Assembly (NCBI RefSeq): GCF_041146395.1
Contig: NC_090986.1
Coordinates: 41,638,001 to 41,702,000 of the forward strand
Length of the DNA stretch: 64,000 nt
From: Eulemur rufifrons
Lineage: Eukaryota; Chordata; Mammalia; Primates; Lemuridae
Reading direction: 5' to 3'
Shown: positions 50,640 through 63,965 of the stretch, one piece after another
Layout: the number at the start of each line of letters is the position of its first letter
How positions within the stretch are numbered: position 1 is the stretch's first letter
The notes under the pieces: generated by a model
Told to the model about the DNA's origin: nothing
The model's input: the letters and a program-made list of their open reading frames with translations, nothing else
Databases searched by the model: none
Program-made: the position numbers and the translations under genes

Positions 50640-50930
50640 AAAAAATGGAAACAATGCAGAAAAGCACAAGGAAAAAAAATAAAAGTAACTACAGATCTCA
50701 ACATCTAGACATGATAACCTTTGAAACTTCCTATTTCATGTCTCTTTGCTTATATACACATTAAAACGTATACAGTTTTACATAGGTGAAATCATATTAC
50801 ATGTGCTATTGTGCAATCTGATCTTTAATTAAAACACATGTAGAGTATTAGATGTTTTTCCATGACAATAAATATAGATCCATGTCATCATTTTTAATGG
50901 ATGTATCATAGTCCATTAAGCCCATATCCA
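50640..50930. repeat. LINE-like diverged fragment
   Basis: 'CCATGACAATAAATATAGAT' followed by 'TAATGGATGTATCATAGTCC' is typical of a widespread LINE-derived repeat. Subfamily not determined. Confidence 0.5.
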
Positions 50931-51810
50931 CTAGGTAAGGAAAAAGTGATGATTATTTGAGTGGAATGACCAGTTAGTCAAGAAATCCCCTTAATAAAAT
51001 TGTAATATTTGATTATCTCTAATAGTGGTAGGGTAAGTCAGGTTTTTTTGTGATTTCTTTTTCTCTTCACAGCATTAGAATAGCTGCTTGAATGGCAGCT
51101 GCTGCCTCTCCTTCCCCTAGCAATTTTAGACTAGGGAAGGGATTACCTGTATTCCAACTTCAAAGAGAACTGCCTTCCTATTTGGCGGTGATGTGGGGCA
51201 GTGGCAGCAGCCCTAATTAAAACTTACAGCTCTGGACAGTGCTCAGGGTGTGCAATCCTGAGAATTCTTTGTGCAATAGAATATGTAGATTACTCCTAAG
51301 AGTTTCACATAGAATAGCAAGTGGATGAAAATATTTATTAAGACCTTTCTACTCCACTGACACATACATTTGAAATGTTTTTAATCTCTTAATATAGTAA
51401 TTCCCTATGCAATTTTGCTTACTAATCAGCAAAGATTATCTCTACCATAGATAATAATTACTCAATAACTAATGTTTATCTGGCATACTACATTTTAGGA
51501 GATAGTTACTAGATTATGAATATCTTGGTTTCAGATACCCTTGGACATTTCTAGTAACTTGGTCTCATTATGAGAATGAGTTATTTCAATTGCATAGAAA
51601 TAATCTATCTGTTCTGATGTTGACAGTCTAATCTATATCTAATTTGTTCTTGTATTGACAATCACAGCTGTTTTTGTTTTCCTTTTTGGATGCTTTAATG
51701 TTCCTTATTAATAAATATTTAGAAATATGTCTGAAATACACCAGGACATATAGGCTGTATCTTAGTATATATACCAAAGGGCAGTCTAACCCATGGTGCT
51801 TTCACTGCAG

Positions 51811-51987
51811 GTTTTCGAGATGGATATTTCTAAGCAGTTACACGCCTATGAGGTGGAATATCACGTGCTGCAGGATGAGCTGCAGGAATCATCCTATGCC
51901 TGTGAGGATAGTGAACCTATGGAAAAGCTAGAGAGGGCCAATAGCCAACTGAAAAGACAAAACATGGACCTCCTAGAAAAATTACAG
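51811..51987 (+). CDS. TBC1D4: TBC1D4 exon 20: post-TBC region and coiled coil
   Basis: Fifty-nine codons (human 1163-1221): [40 protein letters not shown] and [38 protein letters not shown] is shared with TBC1D1. From about residue 1200 the heptads predict a coiled coil. Acceptor CACTGCAG|GTT, donor TTACAG|GTAAAG, phase 0 to 0. Confidence 0.97.
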
Positions 51988-53773
51988 GTAAAGAAATAAG
52001 GTTTCAACCACAGAAGTACATGCATGCACAGAACTGTACTAGGAATGGTAGAGATGCACATGGAATGAACCATTGCTGACCAAGGGCCTGGGTATCAGAT
52101 TGTGTCCAAGTGCTCTAAAGGCTGCACATGACATATGAATTTAGTATCACTTGGGAGGGAAAATGTATACTCTTGAAATAGTTAAGTGGCAATTCAAAGC
52201 AGAATCTGGTTAAATACCTGTTGCATGTTGTGCATATTTGGTTAAGTTCAAGGGAGGAAGAAGTGAAAGTGGGAAATTAGGAAAGTTGTGAGGAACTTGT
52301 GCTTGAACTGGAATCCGAGGGGTGGGCGGAAGAAAGGAGCAAGGAGGACGTGGCAGAGCAGCAGAGTTAGCTTGTGTCAGCTTAAGCTTCGTGTTGGGGA
52401 CAAGTAAAATAAATATGATGGAGGCAGAGTTGTAGGTGACTTGTAGTGTCAAGCCAAAGGGCGTGGCTTTAATCTTGTTGCGAGGGAACTTCCTGAAAGT
52501 TTTCAAGCCACGCTTTAGAAAGATCAATCTGGAAACCTTGATGAGGACAGATTAGAATGGGGAGAGAAGGGCAGAGGGCATGACATTAGCAAAAATCTGA
52601 TTGGGGATGATGAGAATTGTCTAGAGTAAAAGAATTGGAAAGAGAAGGAGGCATTTCTAAGTGAATTGAATGGAAACATGTAATTCATACTGCCATCAAG
52701 GAGCTCACAATTGTAAGAGAATATAAAATGCTATCTATTTATTTAAACACACACTTATAAAGACAATTTATTATAAAGTAATATTCTGCATTGCAGCTCG
52801 TATAAGGTGTGCTGTGTAGCCAAGCCCTGAGGGTCAAGGCTTAGGAATGATCAAGGGAGGAGGTTGGCAGGTGATTCTCCCTGGGGGGAGATGACTGAGT
52901 TGGAGCTGAAGTGCCTCATAGTTCCTTGGTTTCTGCTTTTCTCTAACACTTCATCTGCCTCCAGACTAGAAAACCCCAAAACTCTGCTTCTGTGTGGTGA
53001 ATCCCCTGCTAAGATCTGCTAGGAAAGAGAAAAGGGTTAGAAATGATTGGTCTCTAATGTAGCTGCCCCCCCAAGAATAGGGACAGTTAACTTCCTTCAC
53101 TTCGTCTTAAATTAGCTCTGGCTCATAGAAAATTGTATCCCTTTTCCTACTCAAAAAAGAGCCCACATGGTCTGTTTTCAAGAAGAAAAATAAATGCTTG
53201 GCGTTTTATCCCTTATTACTTGTATATTTCAATGGTGATTAACTGGAGCATTTCCTTGTTAGGGAAGGTGGATTTGCACCTGTTTAATTTTATAATGATT
53301 CTTCTTCATTGTTACAGATGTTTTCATTGGCAGTTCAATGTAGTTATCCTCAAGTTACTTGGGTGCCCCTGACACCCATAAAAACGAATGGAAATTCTGA
53401 GTATAGGTTTAGAGAGCCGTGCATTTCCAGTCGGAGAGTGAAAATCCTCTGTTACCACCACACGGTAGTGGCAGGAATCTCCTGTTTTGCAGCCAGGCCG
53501 GGTCCCACTCTCTCAGGGAGCATCAGTGGGTGTGACGTGAGGACCCTACCATCGTCAGGGGGTATATTCAGTGAGAGGGGATGAATCCTCTTAGTACCCT
53601 AGTTATCTTTTTGAGAAACCTATAAATCTCCATTTCATGGAGGTTTCCAGAGTATTTCCTTCACATAATATTTTACCAAGCCACTTCATATGGCCTGGCT
53701 GCTGCTGCTTTAATGAAGAACCAGACTCTTCAGATTTTTGATTTGGAGGATTTTTTTTTTTTTCCCCAAACAG
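51988..53773 (+). other. TBC1D4: Intron 20
   Basis: An L2 relic lies near 52240-52680. A patch at 53385-53585 has more CpG than its surroundings and an open frame, but no function I can support. The acceptor has a long T and C tract. Confidence 0.5.
52240..52680 (+). repeat. L2 LINE relic (probable)
   Basis: 'GAAAGTTTTCAAGCCACGCT', 'TTTAGAAAGATCAATCTGGA' and the surrounding G/A-rich text match the L2 3' region in order. Highly diverged. Confidence 0.5.
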
Positions 53774-54007
53774 GTGGCTCATGCTAAAATCCAGGCCTTG
53801 GAATCAAACCTGGAAAACCTTTTGACCAGAGAGACCAAAATGAAGTCTTTAATCCGGACTCTGGAACAAGAAAAAATGGCTTATCAAAAGACCGTGGAGC
53901 AAATCCGGAAGCTGCTGCCGGCCGATGCTCTAGCCAATTGTGAAGTGCTGCTGAGAGACCTCAACTGCAACCCTAACAACAAAGCCAAGTCAGGAAATAA
54001 GCCATAA
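53774..54007 (+). CDS. TBC1D4: TBC1D4 exon 21: last coding exon, coiled coil and stop
   Basis: Seventy-seven codons and TAA (54005-54007), human 1222-1298. [40 protein letters not shown] and [11 protein letters not shown] continue the coiled coil. The tail [14 protein letters not shown] is basic and unstructured; I recall KIGNKP in human. Acceptor TTTTCCCCAAACAG|GTG. The C-terminus falls at 1298 with the same offset that fits the upstream phosphosites, so there is no net length change relative to human. Confidence 0.98.
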   Translation: MAHAKIQALESNLENLLTRETKMKSLIRTLEQEKMAYQKTVEQIRKLLPADALANCEVLLRDLNCNPNNKAKSGNKP

Positions 54008-55640
54008 GTTAAGAGGCGCGGTCTCAGCAGAAAGTGCTCCTTAGAATACTATGGGAAGGAAGGGCCTGCATGCTGCTGGCCCCACGCTGGACCCCGACGC
54101 TAATGGAACCACCTCCTACCGGTGCTCAGCCCCTAGTCACAGCAGGTGGACCTCACTGTCATCAGAGCATGCCAATCCTAAGCCATTGTACATATGTAGA
54201 CTGGTTTTTGTTGTTGTCTCCATGTACATATATATAAAATGAACATAGAGAGTTCATGCTTTTTAGAGCAAAATGGGTAGATGTATATTTAGAGCAATTT
54301 TTTTAGTCAAACTTCATGAAATCCACACCAAAGGGAAGTTAAAGTGGAATCCCCCTTGGACACATGTGAAATCTTTTTGTCTTTAAAGTGAAACAAAGCT
54401 AGAGCATCTTTGTATATTGAAATATACTTGAAAAAAATGAATGTATTTTTTTCTCCAAAGAACGGCGTGTTTCACTTCACGGTGGAAAGGTGGAAACATT
54501 TATGTAACTTTATGTGTATCTGTCTTCAGCTCTACTGACATTGTCTATCTGAGAAAAATGAGTGAGTGCTAGTCATGCTCCTATGGGTTTTTCATGGAGG
54601 TAGGGGCCTCTCTCCCCGCCTGCTTTGTGCCAACTAGCATGTTGCATCTACATGCATTTTGAGTCTGGTTAGGAGTTACTTTGGACATGCATAAGGAGAG
54701 CAGGACATTGTGGCTGAGTCTGCCCAGCTCAAGGTAAAGGAGAATGTTGCTAATTTTCTAGCAAATTAGACCAGCATTGTTACTCAAACTAAAAATATCA
54801 TGCCTCAAAATTTTCGTTTAGGACCTAAATTGTCTAGATTAGCTTTCTACCTTTTTATTTAAATGACTCCTACAGTTGTCAACAGACTCCCTAGTTTACT
54901 TGGTGCCATAGTCACGGAATGACAAGGTTTTGCATTTTTCCACCAAATTGTGAAAGCTCTTAATTTAGTTCTCTACCTTTAATTTAGTGCAAGAAAATGC
55001 AATTGTGATTGATTTTCCAAAGATGACAAGCTGTATTGAAATACTTTTTTTTTTTTTTTTGTGCCAATTGACAGAATCTACTAAGCTATTAGTCATGGTC
55101 CCCTTTCATGTGAACATTTTTGAAAACTGTGAAATGTTTAGGAACAAACTGTTGAAATCCATTAGAACAGACAGGGAAAGTGGCACCAGCTTGACTAAAA
55201 CCTGCAATTCTGCATCCGGACTCCCTACTTCCTCAGCCCCCAGATAGCTTATTAGAGGACATTTGTAAATGCTGGATGGACGGAAGGAAGGTAATTTTCA
55301 AAGTACACATGCAGTTCTCTATTTGGGAGATGATTCTATGATAGAGCCTCTGAAAGTTCATGCAGCACTTACGCCTTTCCAGGCAGTATTTATCATCACT
55401 GTTCTTTGCAGTACTTGTATTTCCACAGATGGATTATCTGGGGTAATTTTCTTCAAAGGGAGTTTGTTATATACAATCTAAAATTTGTTATGGAGTAGGA
55501 GAGTAAAGCTCTAAAGGTTTCAGAAAGTCTTGATGAACAGATAAACATCTGAAACCCCCTGCACACTGTTTCTAGTGTGAATGTAATGACTCGCCTTACA
55601 GATCAGCATGCCCTTGAATCCAGGCAGTTTCTTAAAAGAC

Positions 55641-55646
55641 AATAAA
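55641..55646 (+). terminator. TBC1D4: Proximal poly(A) signal AATAAA
   Basis: AATAAA in the 3'UTR, about 1.63 kb after the stop, in a moderately GT-rich context. A possible alternative cleavage signal; use not demonstrated. Confidence 0.5.
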
Positions 55647-56115
55647 GACTTATTAGTAAAATTAATGTAACTTCTAGTTTCGAGAAAATGCTGATTCTGG
55701 GTACCCCATTCAGTTGGGGGCCACCAAGTGATTTGTTGCTTGGATTTCCTGAAAATTTCTCTATTTGTAGGAGGGTCTTTTTTTTCTACCAGGAATATGA
55801 CAAATATCTTTTTACTATCTGGTGATGAAAATTACCTTATGGGTATGATACACAGGTGGTAGCCAAGGAATCTTTATGTTGGGGAAAGAAACCTTTTCTT
55901 TTTGTTTATTCAGTTTAAAGTAAACTTTATTCTGGATGTTTAGAATCAACATTATGAGTTACATTATGGTGTTCAGAGATTAAGGTGACTTGGATACAAT
56001 ATTTTATTTTGAAAATGATTTTGTTTTCATTTGTGATTTTTTAAAATGTTGCACCAGTTATGTTTCCTGCATTGTTACATCTTTATCAGGTTAATGTAAT
56101 GTCTAGTTCATTTCC

Positions 56116-56121
56116 AATAAA
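56116..56121 (+). terminator. TBC1D4: Distal poly(A) signal AATAAA
   Basis: AATAAA followed by a GT- and T-rich stretch (TTGGCTTATTGGTTTTAC) at 56139. It gives a 3'UTR of the length expected for TBC1D4. Cleavage is predicted at about 56135-56145. Confidence 0.75.
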
Positions 56122-56419
56122 TACATCGCTGCAGTTTCCTTGGCTTATTGGTTTTACTTTTGTTACTGTTCGGGAGAGAAGAAGCTTTTGGGGAGAGTCC
56201 TTTAAAGATCTGCATGGGGTGGATTGTTACTACTTAAGATTGCTACACTGATAATTCTGCCTCATAGAATCTGAGGCACCAAGATAGTTTTAAGAGGCAC
56301 TTATGAAAGTACATTGTTACCAGTTTTTAACTTCTTTCCCAGTGGAGACTTTTGCTGATGACAATAGAAAAAAAAAAAAAAAAAAAAGAGCAACCCAACT
56401 GACAGATTTGCATTCTACC

Positions 56420-57438
<1,019 letters not shown>

Positions 57439-58264
57439 ATGCTACTATTTTCTCATTTTCCTTCTTACGTTGTTTATCTTACTCTCAACTTTCTCTCTTC
57501 AGTCCTCTTTTCCCAAAGATACGTCTATCTTAAATCTCTCAGTAATTCCCATCATTTCATATCATAATTGGGGGCTCCTAGGGAGAGAGTCAGTATTGAC
57601 CTCCTAGATACCAATAATATAATGCAGGAAAAAAATGGGTTTGAACTGAATATGTTATTTATTATCATGTGGATAAGATCTATAATTGTTAGTACCTGGG
57701 CACTATAATGAGGTATCCTCCAAAACCTCATAACTAAGGGAAATATGGGATTCTTTGAAGTGAAATCAATCTTTGCTCTCATCTGTAAGGTGACTTTAGA
57801 CAAAATACCTCCTGATCTGAAAGCTTTGACTGTGATCTAATAGAATATATTTGCATATCTAAAGAAAGATTAGGTTAGTCAGAAAAGGATTGATTAGTCT
57901 TAGAAAAACAGGAGGAAGAAAATCAGGCAGGTTTTGGCAGATTCTGCTGGGGGAAACCTTAGCCAAGAACCCTGGCAAAGCTGTCCTTATTGTTACAGTG
58001 AACACAGGGAGTCCTGGCCTCCCCAGTCAGAGTGCTGTGGACACTGTGACGAGTCTCTCCCCGTCGTGAGACTGATGTGTCCTCTGTGTCAGACAGGTGT
58101 CCTAAACATCCAGCTCATTGTGCTCCCCTTGTTTCAAGTCCAGCCCTCAAAGCAGTCCGCCATGTGCAATTTAACTTTTCTCTCTGGCACAGGGAAAGGT
58201 TAAGCTCGTTAGCAAACTGCAAATATTCAAGTCCCTGCAACAGTTCCGTTTTTGCATATAAATG
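57439..58264. other. Unclassified intergenic stretch
   Basis: AT-rich flanks around a GC-richer 270-base patch (57934-58203) with an open frame containing three CxxC pairs. No start context, exon structure or repeat that I can support. Confidence 0.4.
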
Positions 58265-58795
58265 AAAAACAGGGATTCCAAATATTTGAAATTATGGTAA
58301 ATATATACAACATAAAATCTACTATCTTCACCATTTTTAAGGGCACAGTTCAATGGTATTAACTACATTTGCATCGTTGGGTAACCATCACCACCATCAT
58401 CCACAGAACTCTTTTCATCTTGCAAAACTGAAACTCTATACCCATGAAACAACTCTCATTCACCCCTTCCCCCAGCCCCCGGTCACTACCATTCATTCTA
58501 CTTTTTGTCTCTATGAATTTGACTACTCTGGGTGCCTCCCATAAGTGGAATCGTAGAGTGTTTGTCCTTTATGTGACTGGTTTGTCTTACTTAGCATGTC
58601 TTCAAGGTTCATCCATGTTGTATCATGTGCTAGAATTTCTTTCCTTTTAAGGCTGAATAAAATTTCATCGTATGTATCCATATCACATTCTGTTTTTGCA
58701 TTCCTCTTTACTTAGATGGTTGGGTTGCTTCCACCTTTTAGCTGTTGTGAATAATGCTGCTGTGGACATGCGTGTACAAATACATCAGTCTCTGG
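58265..58795 (-). mobile_element. Old L1 (L1M-type) 3' end, antisense
   Basis: Read on the minus strand, the order 'ATTCAGCCTTAAAAGG', 'GGTTCATCCATGTTG' in complement, a stretch complementary to 'GAAACTCTATACCCATG', and the terminal 'TTTAAGGGCACAGTTCAATG' complement fit the L1M 3'UTR. Open frames on the + strand are incidental. Confidence 0.8.
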
Positions 58796-60420
58796 ACCTT
58801 GGTTTTTGTGAAGCTATCCATGAAGAACAAATCTGTGGTTTGTGTGCTGATGAAATCAAATGGGTGAGCCTTTAAGGGCCCACAGTGGAAGAAAATCACC
58901 AGAGTAGATGACATTTTCGTGTGATTTATTGTTATTATTATTACATGGGAAGAACCCTGGAATGTACAGGTCTGATGTTAGGCAAATTGGTTTTCTTAAT
59001 AATGCTGCTTTTGCAAACACAGGAGAAGATTATTTTTCTAAGAGCTATTGAAGTGTTGCTAATATTCAAGTTTCCTTTTGCAAAGTAAAATTCTTATGTA
59101 GTCTGATGTTGTCTCCCTTCTCAAATTGAGTTAATTTGCAAATTCACAGATGTTATTCTCAATAGAACGTGCTATTATTCAGAAAGAATCATTATTTCAG
59201 TTAAAATACATCTTATGCTTTATGTTCAAGGACATCTCAGAAATGAGATATCTCAAAATGAAATGAGGTCATTTCCTGTGTTAACTTTTTATAAACTTGG
59301 GCATATTCAATTTTTTAAAATACATTTATGTTCTATTTTGTCTAGCAAGCGATTACTCTGTTCTAGTCTTCTCGCTCCCTAATTTAGCCTTTCTATATTA
59401 AATTGGGTACTTATAGGGAGAAATCGCTGTTCTCTGTTTAATAAGTCTATTAAAGCTTGCGTAATTAGAGCATTCATTAGTCCTCTAATAGTACTTATAT
59501 TTAAAATCACAGAGCAAGACAGGAAGGGAGGTACCAGTGACTTGAATGAGTTAATATGCTTAATTTTCTTCCTGTTTCTCCTGAAGCTAAACTTATTATT
59601 AGTTATTCATGTCCTTGGATAAACTGTCCCGCTCATTCAAAGAATCAAAAGAATACATTGCACGTACTGTTTCTATGATAGGATTACAAAATATAACACA
59701 AGCTCCAATTTGGAAAATATACTTGTTTACAATTGTATTTTTTTCATCCCTCTGCTCTTGCAGAGCCTGGAGGAAGTGGGCAAAAGAATTATTAAGAGCA
59801 GAGTCCTCTGCCCGGAAGGCATTATCGCAATTAAAACACCACTTTCTGTGCGACAGTGCCAATCCTCTGTTTGAAGGACTGTGTGAAGGGATGACAGGCA
59901 TGCGCTGTTTCACTGTGCAGGTTGACTTTTCCTGTGACAGGCAAAGTCAGCATGAGCAAACCGTCATGCTTTTGTAAGCATTTTATTGAGTTGGTTTGTC
60001 ACCAGCTCAAGCTTATTTGTGTACACAGCAAGTTCCATGAAAGAGCTGGTTCCATCCAGTGCATTTTTGGATTGATAACCGCATGGATTGTTGGTAGCAC
60101 CTGTGAGACCTAGTTCCCATGACTCTGTAGCAAGGATAATTGTATTACCTCTGACTTACCCAAATTTATTCCTGGAGAATGCTCATAGGTGCTAAGAGGT
60201 GAACAGGTTCTATGGCCAAATAAATGTGGGAGAAAATTGATTAAGCTATTTAATACATAAACCTTTACCCTGCTGCAACTCCTCAGGAGGAATGTGGAGT
60301 GGGGAAGAAGGCCATGTACCCCAGTGTTTTGGGTGCAGCATTTGTCATGATGTAGAGCCAGAGTGAGCTCTGTCTCCTCCACTTACTACGTGTTGACCTG
60401 GCAAGTCATTGAAGGAGCTC
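58796..60420. other. Unclassified intergenic stretch
   Basis: AT-rich 58.8-59.6 kb, then mixed composition. Overlapping frames of 90-122 codons at 59599-59977 lie on both strands and show no known domain. I see no gene, RNA or repeat I can name. Confidence 0.4.
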
Positions 60421-60965
60421 AGGGAATTTCACCCCAAAATATGGCTCCCTGGTATAATGAGTATTTTGAATTAAAATTAGAAATCAGCAGGCTTTGGAAG
60501 AGACCTTTTCCTTAATCATATAAAGACAGGATGGACCCACTAAGGAGAACAATTGTCCATGTTCCCCTACCTGTTATTTCACTATCTAACACCAAGAATG
60601 TAACCACATCCCAGCAGACCCCTTTACAAGATAATGACGGTCTCCAAAGTTCATTTAAATTCCAAGAAAACTACTTACAAGCTAAATTCTGCTTCCCACT
60701 CAATCATTCTCCCTGGTAATCTTTTATTGCCCCTCAATAGAATTCTTCTCCCCTCCTTTCCATAACCTGTTTTACAAGGATCCAAACCCCCATTCTTTCT
60801 GCAACCTGAAGAAGGTATATAAGCTTCTGGACCTCATTGGGATATTGGGCAATCACTCTATGGTTTTCCCCATGAGCACTGTAAGTAAATTCGTAATCCC
60901 TTTGTTTTGCTAATCTGCCTTATTGGGAGTTGATCTTTCAGCAAACCTTCAGGGTCCCTACATCA
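60421..60965 (+). mobile_element. LTR16-like (ERVL) solo LTR
   Basis: Begins near 'CACCCCAAAATATGGCTCCC' and ends near 'TTCAGCAAACCTTCAGGGTC', with a TATATAA box (60817) and the 'CCATGAGCACTGTAAGTAAA' region in between. This order is that of LTR16, an old mammalian ERVL repeat. No internal retroviral genes flank it, so it is a solo LTR. Confidence 0.7.
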
Positions 60966-61920
60966 TCAACCTTTTCAGCAAGTGAATTCATTAGTTCTGA
61001 CTGATATGAAAGTTGGAAGAGTAAAGAAAGTTTCTGACATAGCACCAGTAACAATAATAACTGACAGAAGTGTAGGGGATGCACGAGGAGAGAAGAAAGA
61101 AAAATCTAGCTAGAATTCTTCTGGTCTCCAATGACCTACGATGTTCAAAGTTATAGATGAAAAGAGCCTTAAATAAAGCCAGAGAGTGTCTGTGAACTCC
61201 TACTGATTTCTTACTGGATTTCCATATCGACACAAATTTATAGCAGTTAGCAATTTATTTTTTCCTTGGTGCCCAGCCACAATGAATTAGGTAAATGTCA
61301 ATTTCTGTTCCAATAGACTTCTGCTAAAGGCTAAGGAAATCCCTGGAGAGGATCCCAATCTATATCCTGCAAGCCCCATTCCCACCCAAAGTTCTACACA
61401 TTGGGCCAGTCAGGGGGCCTTCGGAAGTGCCTAAGAGGAGATGTCTTGATGTTCTGCAGTTCAGCTCTTCATCTTTTTCTCTGGCCTTATATTCTGGCTC
61501 CAACTAGAAAAGGTGATGATTGCAGGGAAGGCACCAGAGCTACAACATGTTGGCCTAATAGGCTGATGAAGGAGCAACGTGAACATGCAAACATTCTGAG
61601 TACCTCCATTCATGATGGATTTATCCATCAGATTTATCTGTCATGGTTTCAGATGTTTTTGTGTGACGAAAGGAAACCTGTGTAGCTTGATTAAATCCTA
61701 ATCTATTTAGGGAGGAATTTCTATGACTAGGCAAGTTGTATAACAGAAAATGTTTTGCTTTACTTTGAGAAACAATGTGGGGAAAGGAAGGACAAGGCAG
61801 ATTAGAATAAGGGATTCCTGAGATTAGACCTATGCTTAGCATTTGCATTGCATTGGTCGGCTGGCTGGGTGACTTGGTGAATGGATAGAAGAAATCTTAA
61901 CATTTTGGAGCATTAGTATT
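60966..61920. other. Unclassified intergenic stretch
   Basis: Mixed composition, short frames on both strands, nothing recognised. Confidence 0.4.
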
Positions 61921-62265
61921 TGGCTTAGTCTGTTTTCTGTTGCTATAACAGCATACCACCCGCTGGGTAATTTATGAAGAAAAGAAATGTATTTCTATAG
62001 TTCTGGAGGCTAGGAAGTTCAAGAGCACAGTGCTGGTAATTGCTGAGGGCCTTCTTGCTGCATTATAACAGGACAGAGGGCATCACATGGTGACAGGGCA
62101 AGAGCATGTGTGCCAGCTCATGTCTCCATTATTCATCTTATAAAGCCACCAGTCCCAGCATGGGGCCCTCACCCTGATGACCTCAGCAGATCCTAATTAC
62201 CTTCGTAAGGCTCCATCTCCAGCCAACATATGAATTTTAGGAGACATATGCAAGCCATAATAGTA
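61921..62265. repeat. Dispersed medium-copy repeat, family not assigned
   Basis: 'TAGTCTGTTTTCTGTTGCTA' followed by 'GGGTAATTTATGAAGAAAAG', 'GTTCTGGAGGCTAGGAAGTT' and a terminal 'GCAAGCCATAATAG' is a phrase order I know from many mammalian loci, but I cannot name the family reliably. Confidence 0.55.
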
Positions 62266-63366
62266 ATTAAGCAGTATGATTAGAAAATTTGGGGCTCTTT
62301 GCCCCTGATAGGATGATCTAAGACTTACAGGAAATGGTCTTCCTTTTTATTGGGAGAAAAGATGGAAAATGACTCATTATGGATGCAACTTCTATGTTAC
62401 TATCACTTAAATGAAAACCATTTCAAAACATTTTATGGATCTCTTTGGTTCTCTGATACCTACTTTCTCAACTCAGAGTTGCATCACCTCTTTTGATTTT
62501 GGGGAATTTGTTTTATTAGATTAACACATGTATCGTGCAATCTAAGATTAGTGTCTATAGAATTCAACTTGGGAGACAGTGCCTTCTTTTGTATTAATCG
62601 TTTCAGTGTCATAACTTTGAATAGGAATAATAATCAGTCACCCACAAAGTGTGAATTGAAGGGCACCGACTAATCTCAGGCATGTCTGAAATTTACATTG
62701 TTTGATTCAATTAAATTCATACAACATATACTGAATATCTAATGTGTGCGCTGTACTAGGAAAGAGAGAAAGAAAAATATCTACATTTCAGTTTGATGAA
62801 TCCCATAATGAGATACTGTATGTTTGAAGCTTTATTTGTATATACGTAAGGAAGCAATTAGTTGTGCCCAGGAGGGCAGGCAGGAAAGCAATGGGAAAGC
62901 AAAGTACCTTTTAATTGAGCCTTAAAGAGTCAGAAGAAGGTCAACAGGGAGCTAAGAGGTGTGTGTTTGGGGGGTGTGGGGAAGTGTGGAAGGTGCAGAA
63001 ACAGAGACTATCATCCAGGCTTTCATATTCCTTGATATGTGATTCCTCAAAACACTCTACCTCTCTGGTGACCAATCTGCTTCCCAAATACCATGATATC
63101 AAGGAAGAGGGTAAGCTGATATTTGACACATGCATTCCACATACTCCTCTAATAAAAACAACTACTACCATTAGTGGTGGATTTGCTGTGAAGCCGATGT
63201 TTCAGGGGCCCTCATGTGTATGAGATTTTTCCAAGATTCTATCCTTAATTCTGTATGAACAATGTCATATCATTCCCTTTGAAGGGGGACTCCAAATCCT
63301 GAAAAATTCAGATCCCACAAAACGCGGGTCTGTTCCTATTTACCATTTATGGATTTATTGTATAGT
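62266..63366. other. Unclassified intergenic stretch
   Basis: A weak L2-like phrase near 62700-62790; otherwise nothing recognised. Confidence 0.4.
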
Positions 63367-63965
63367 ATATGCATCAGGGTTCAATCAGGACACATAAACC
63401 ATACAGTAATTTGAACAGGGGATGTTTACTACAAAAATTTATGAAATATAATAGGGAACTGGAGTGCTGGGAATTGGCTAGTGAGTGAAAAGAATTGCAA
63501 AGAATACAGCAGTAGCAGCTACAGGGAGCAGCCACTGATGGCTGAGAGAGAGACCCCAAGAAAGGAATGCATCTGGAATAGCCTGTCTCTCCATTCCCAG
63601 CCTCACCCCGAGGCTGAGATCCGGATTTTATTGGAGAAGGCATGGCTATGGCTCCCTGAATGGTGAAGTGTACAGAGGCTGGGAAGCCCCTAAAAGGAGT
63701 GCCAGGGAAGGTGCCAGCCCAGTGGCACTTCACTAAGCAGCTGTCTAAGGGAGTGTGGAGGAAAGCCACACACAGGAGATGCCGCGGACCGCTGGCCAGC
63801 TAGTGCTCGAGGAGCCCAGCGCCGGAGAAGCTGCCTGTCCTGTAAGAGCTGGGTGTTGTAGAAGCTGCCCTGGCCCTGGCAGCCCACCCAGAGGGGTACC
63901 GTGGAAGCAGGAGGCAGAGCTCCTTCCTCTTGCAGGGTCCCTCCAGCACCCTCAACTGACAAAAT
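63367..63965. repeat. GC-richer block, possibly an old repeat
   Basis: Starts 'CATCAGGGTTCAATCAGGAC', grows GC- and CpG-rich to 63950, and carries frames up to 131 codons on the minus strand with no recognised domain. The T/A-rich start and GC-rich interior recall an old LINE 5' region in antisense, but I cannot confirm it. Confidence 0.35.

Larger units (their letters stand above)
48792..51810 (+). other. TBC1D4: Intron 19
   Basis: Two MIRs, an unclassified GC-richer block and a LINE-like fragment are listed separately. 50930-51810 shows nothing recognisable. Confidence 0.5.
54008..56140 (+). other. TBC1D4: TBC1D4 3'UTR
   Basis: About 2.1 kb, AT-rich, with several ATTTA motifs and no coding potential. 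It runs past a proximal AATAAA (55641) to a distal AATAAA (56116). The end is inferred from the distal signal plus 15-25 bases and the T/GT-rich downstream sequence. No Alu lies within it. Confidence 0.8.

Noticed and set aside
53309..53584. Possible cryptic exon after TTGTTACAG in intron 20
   Set aside because: Good acceptor and a 91-codon frame, but no convincing donor and no match to known TBC1D4 isoforms; inclusion is unsupported.
59599..59977. 104- and 122-codon frames on opposite strands
   Set aside because: Both cover the same DNA with no domain, start context or splice signals; likely chance.
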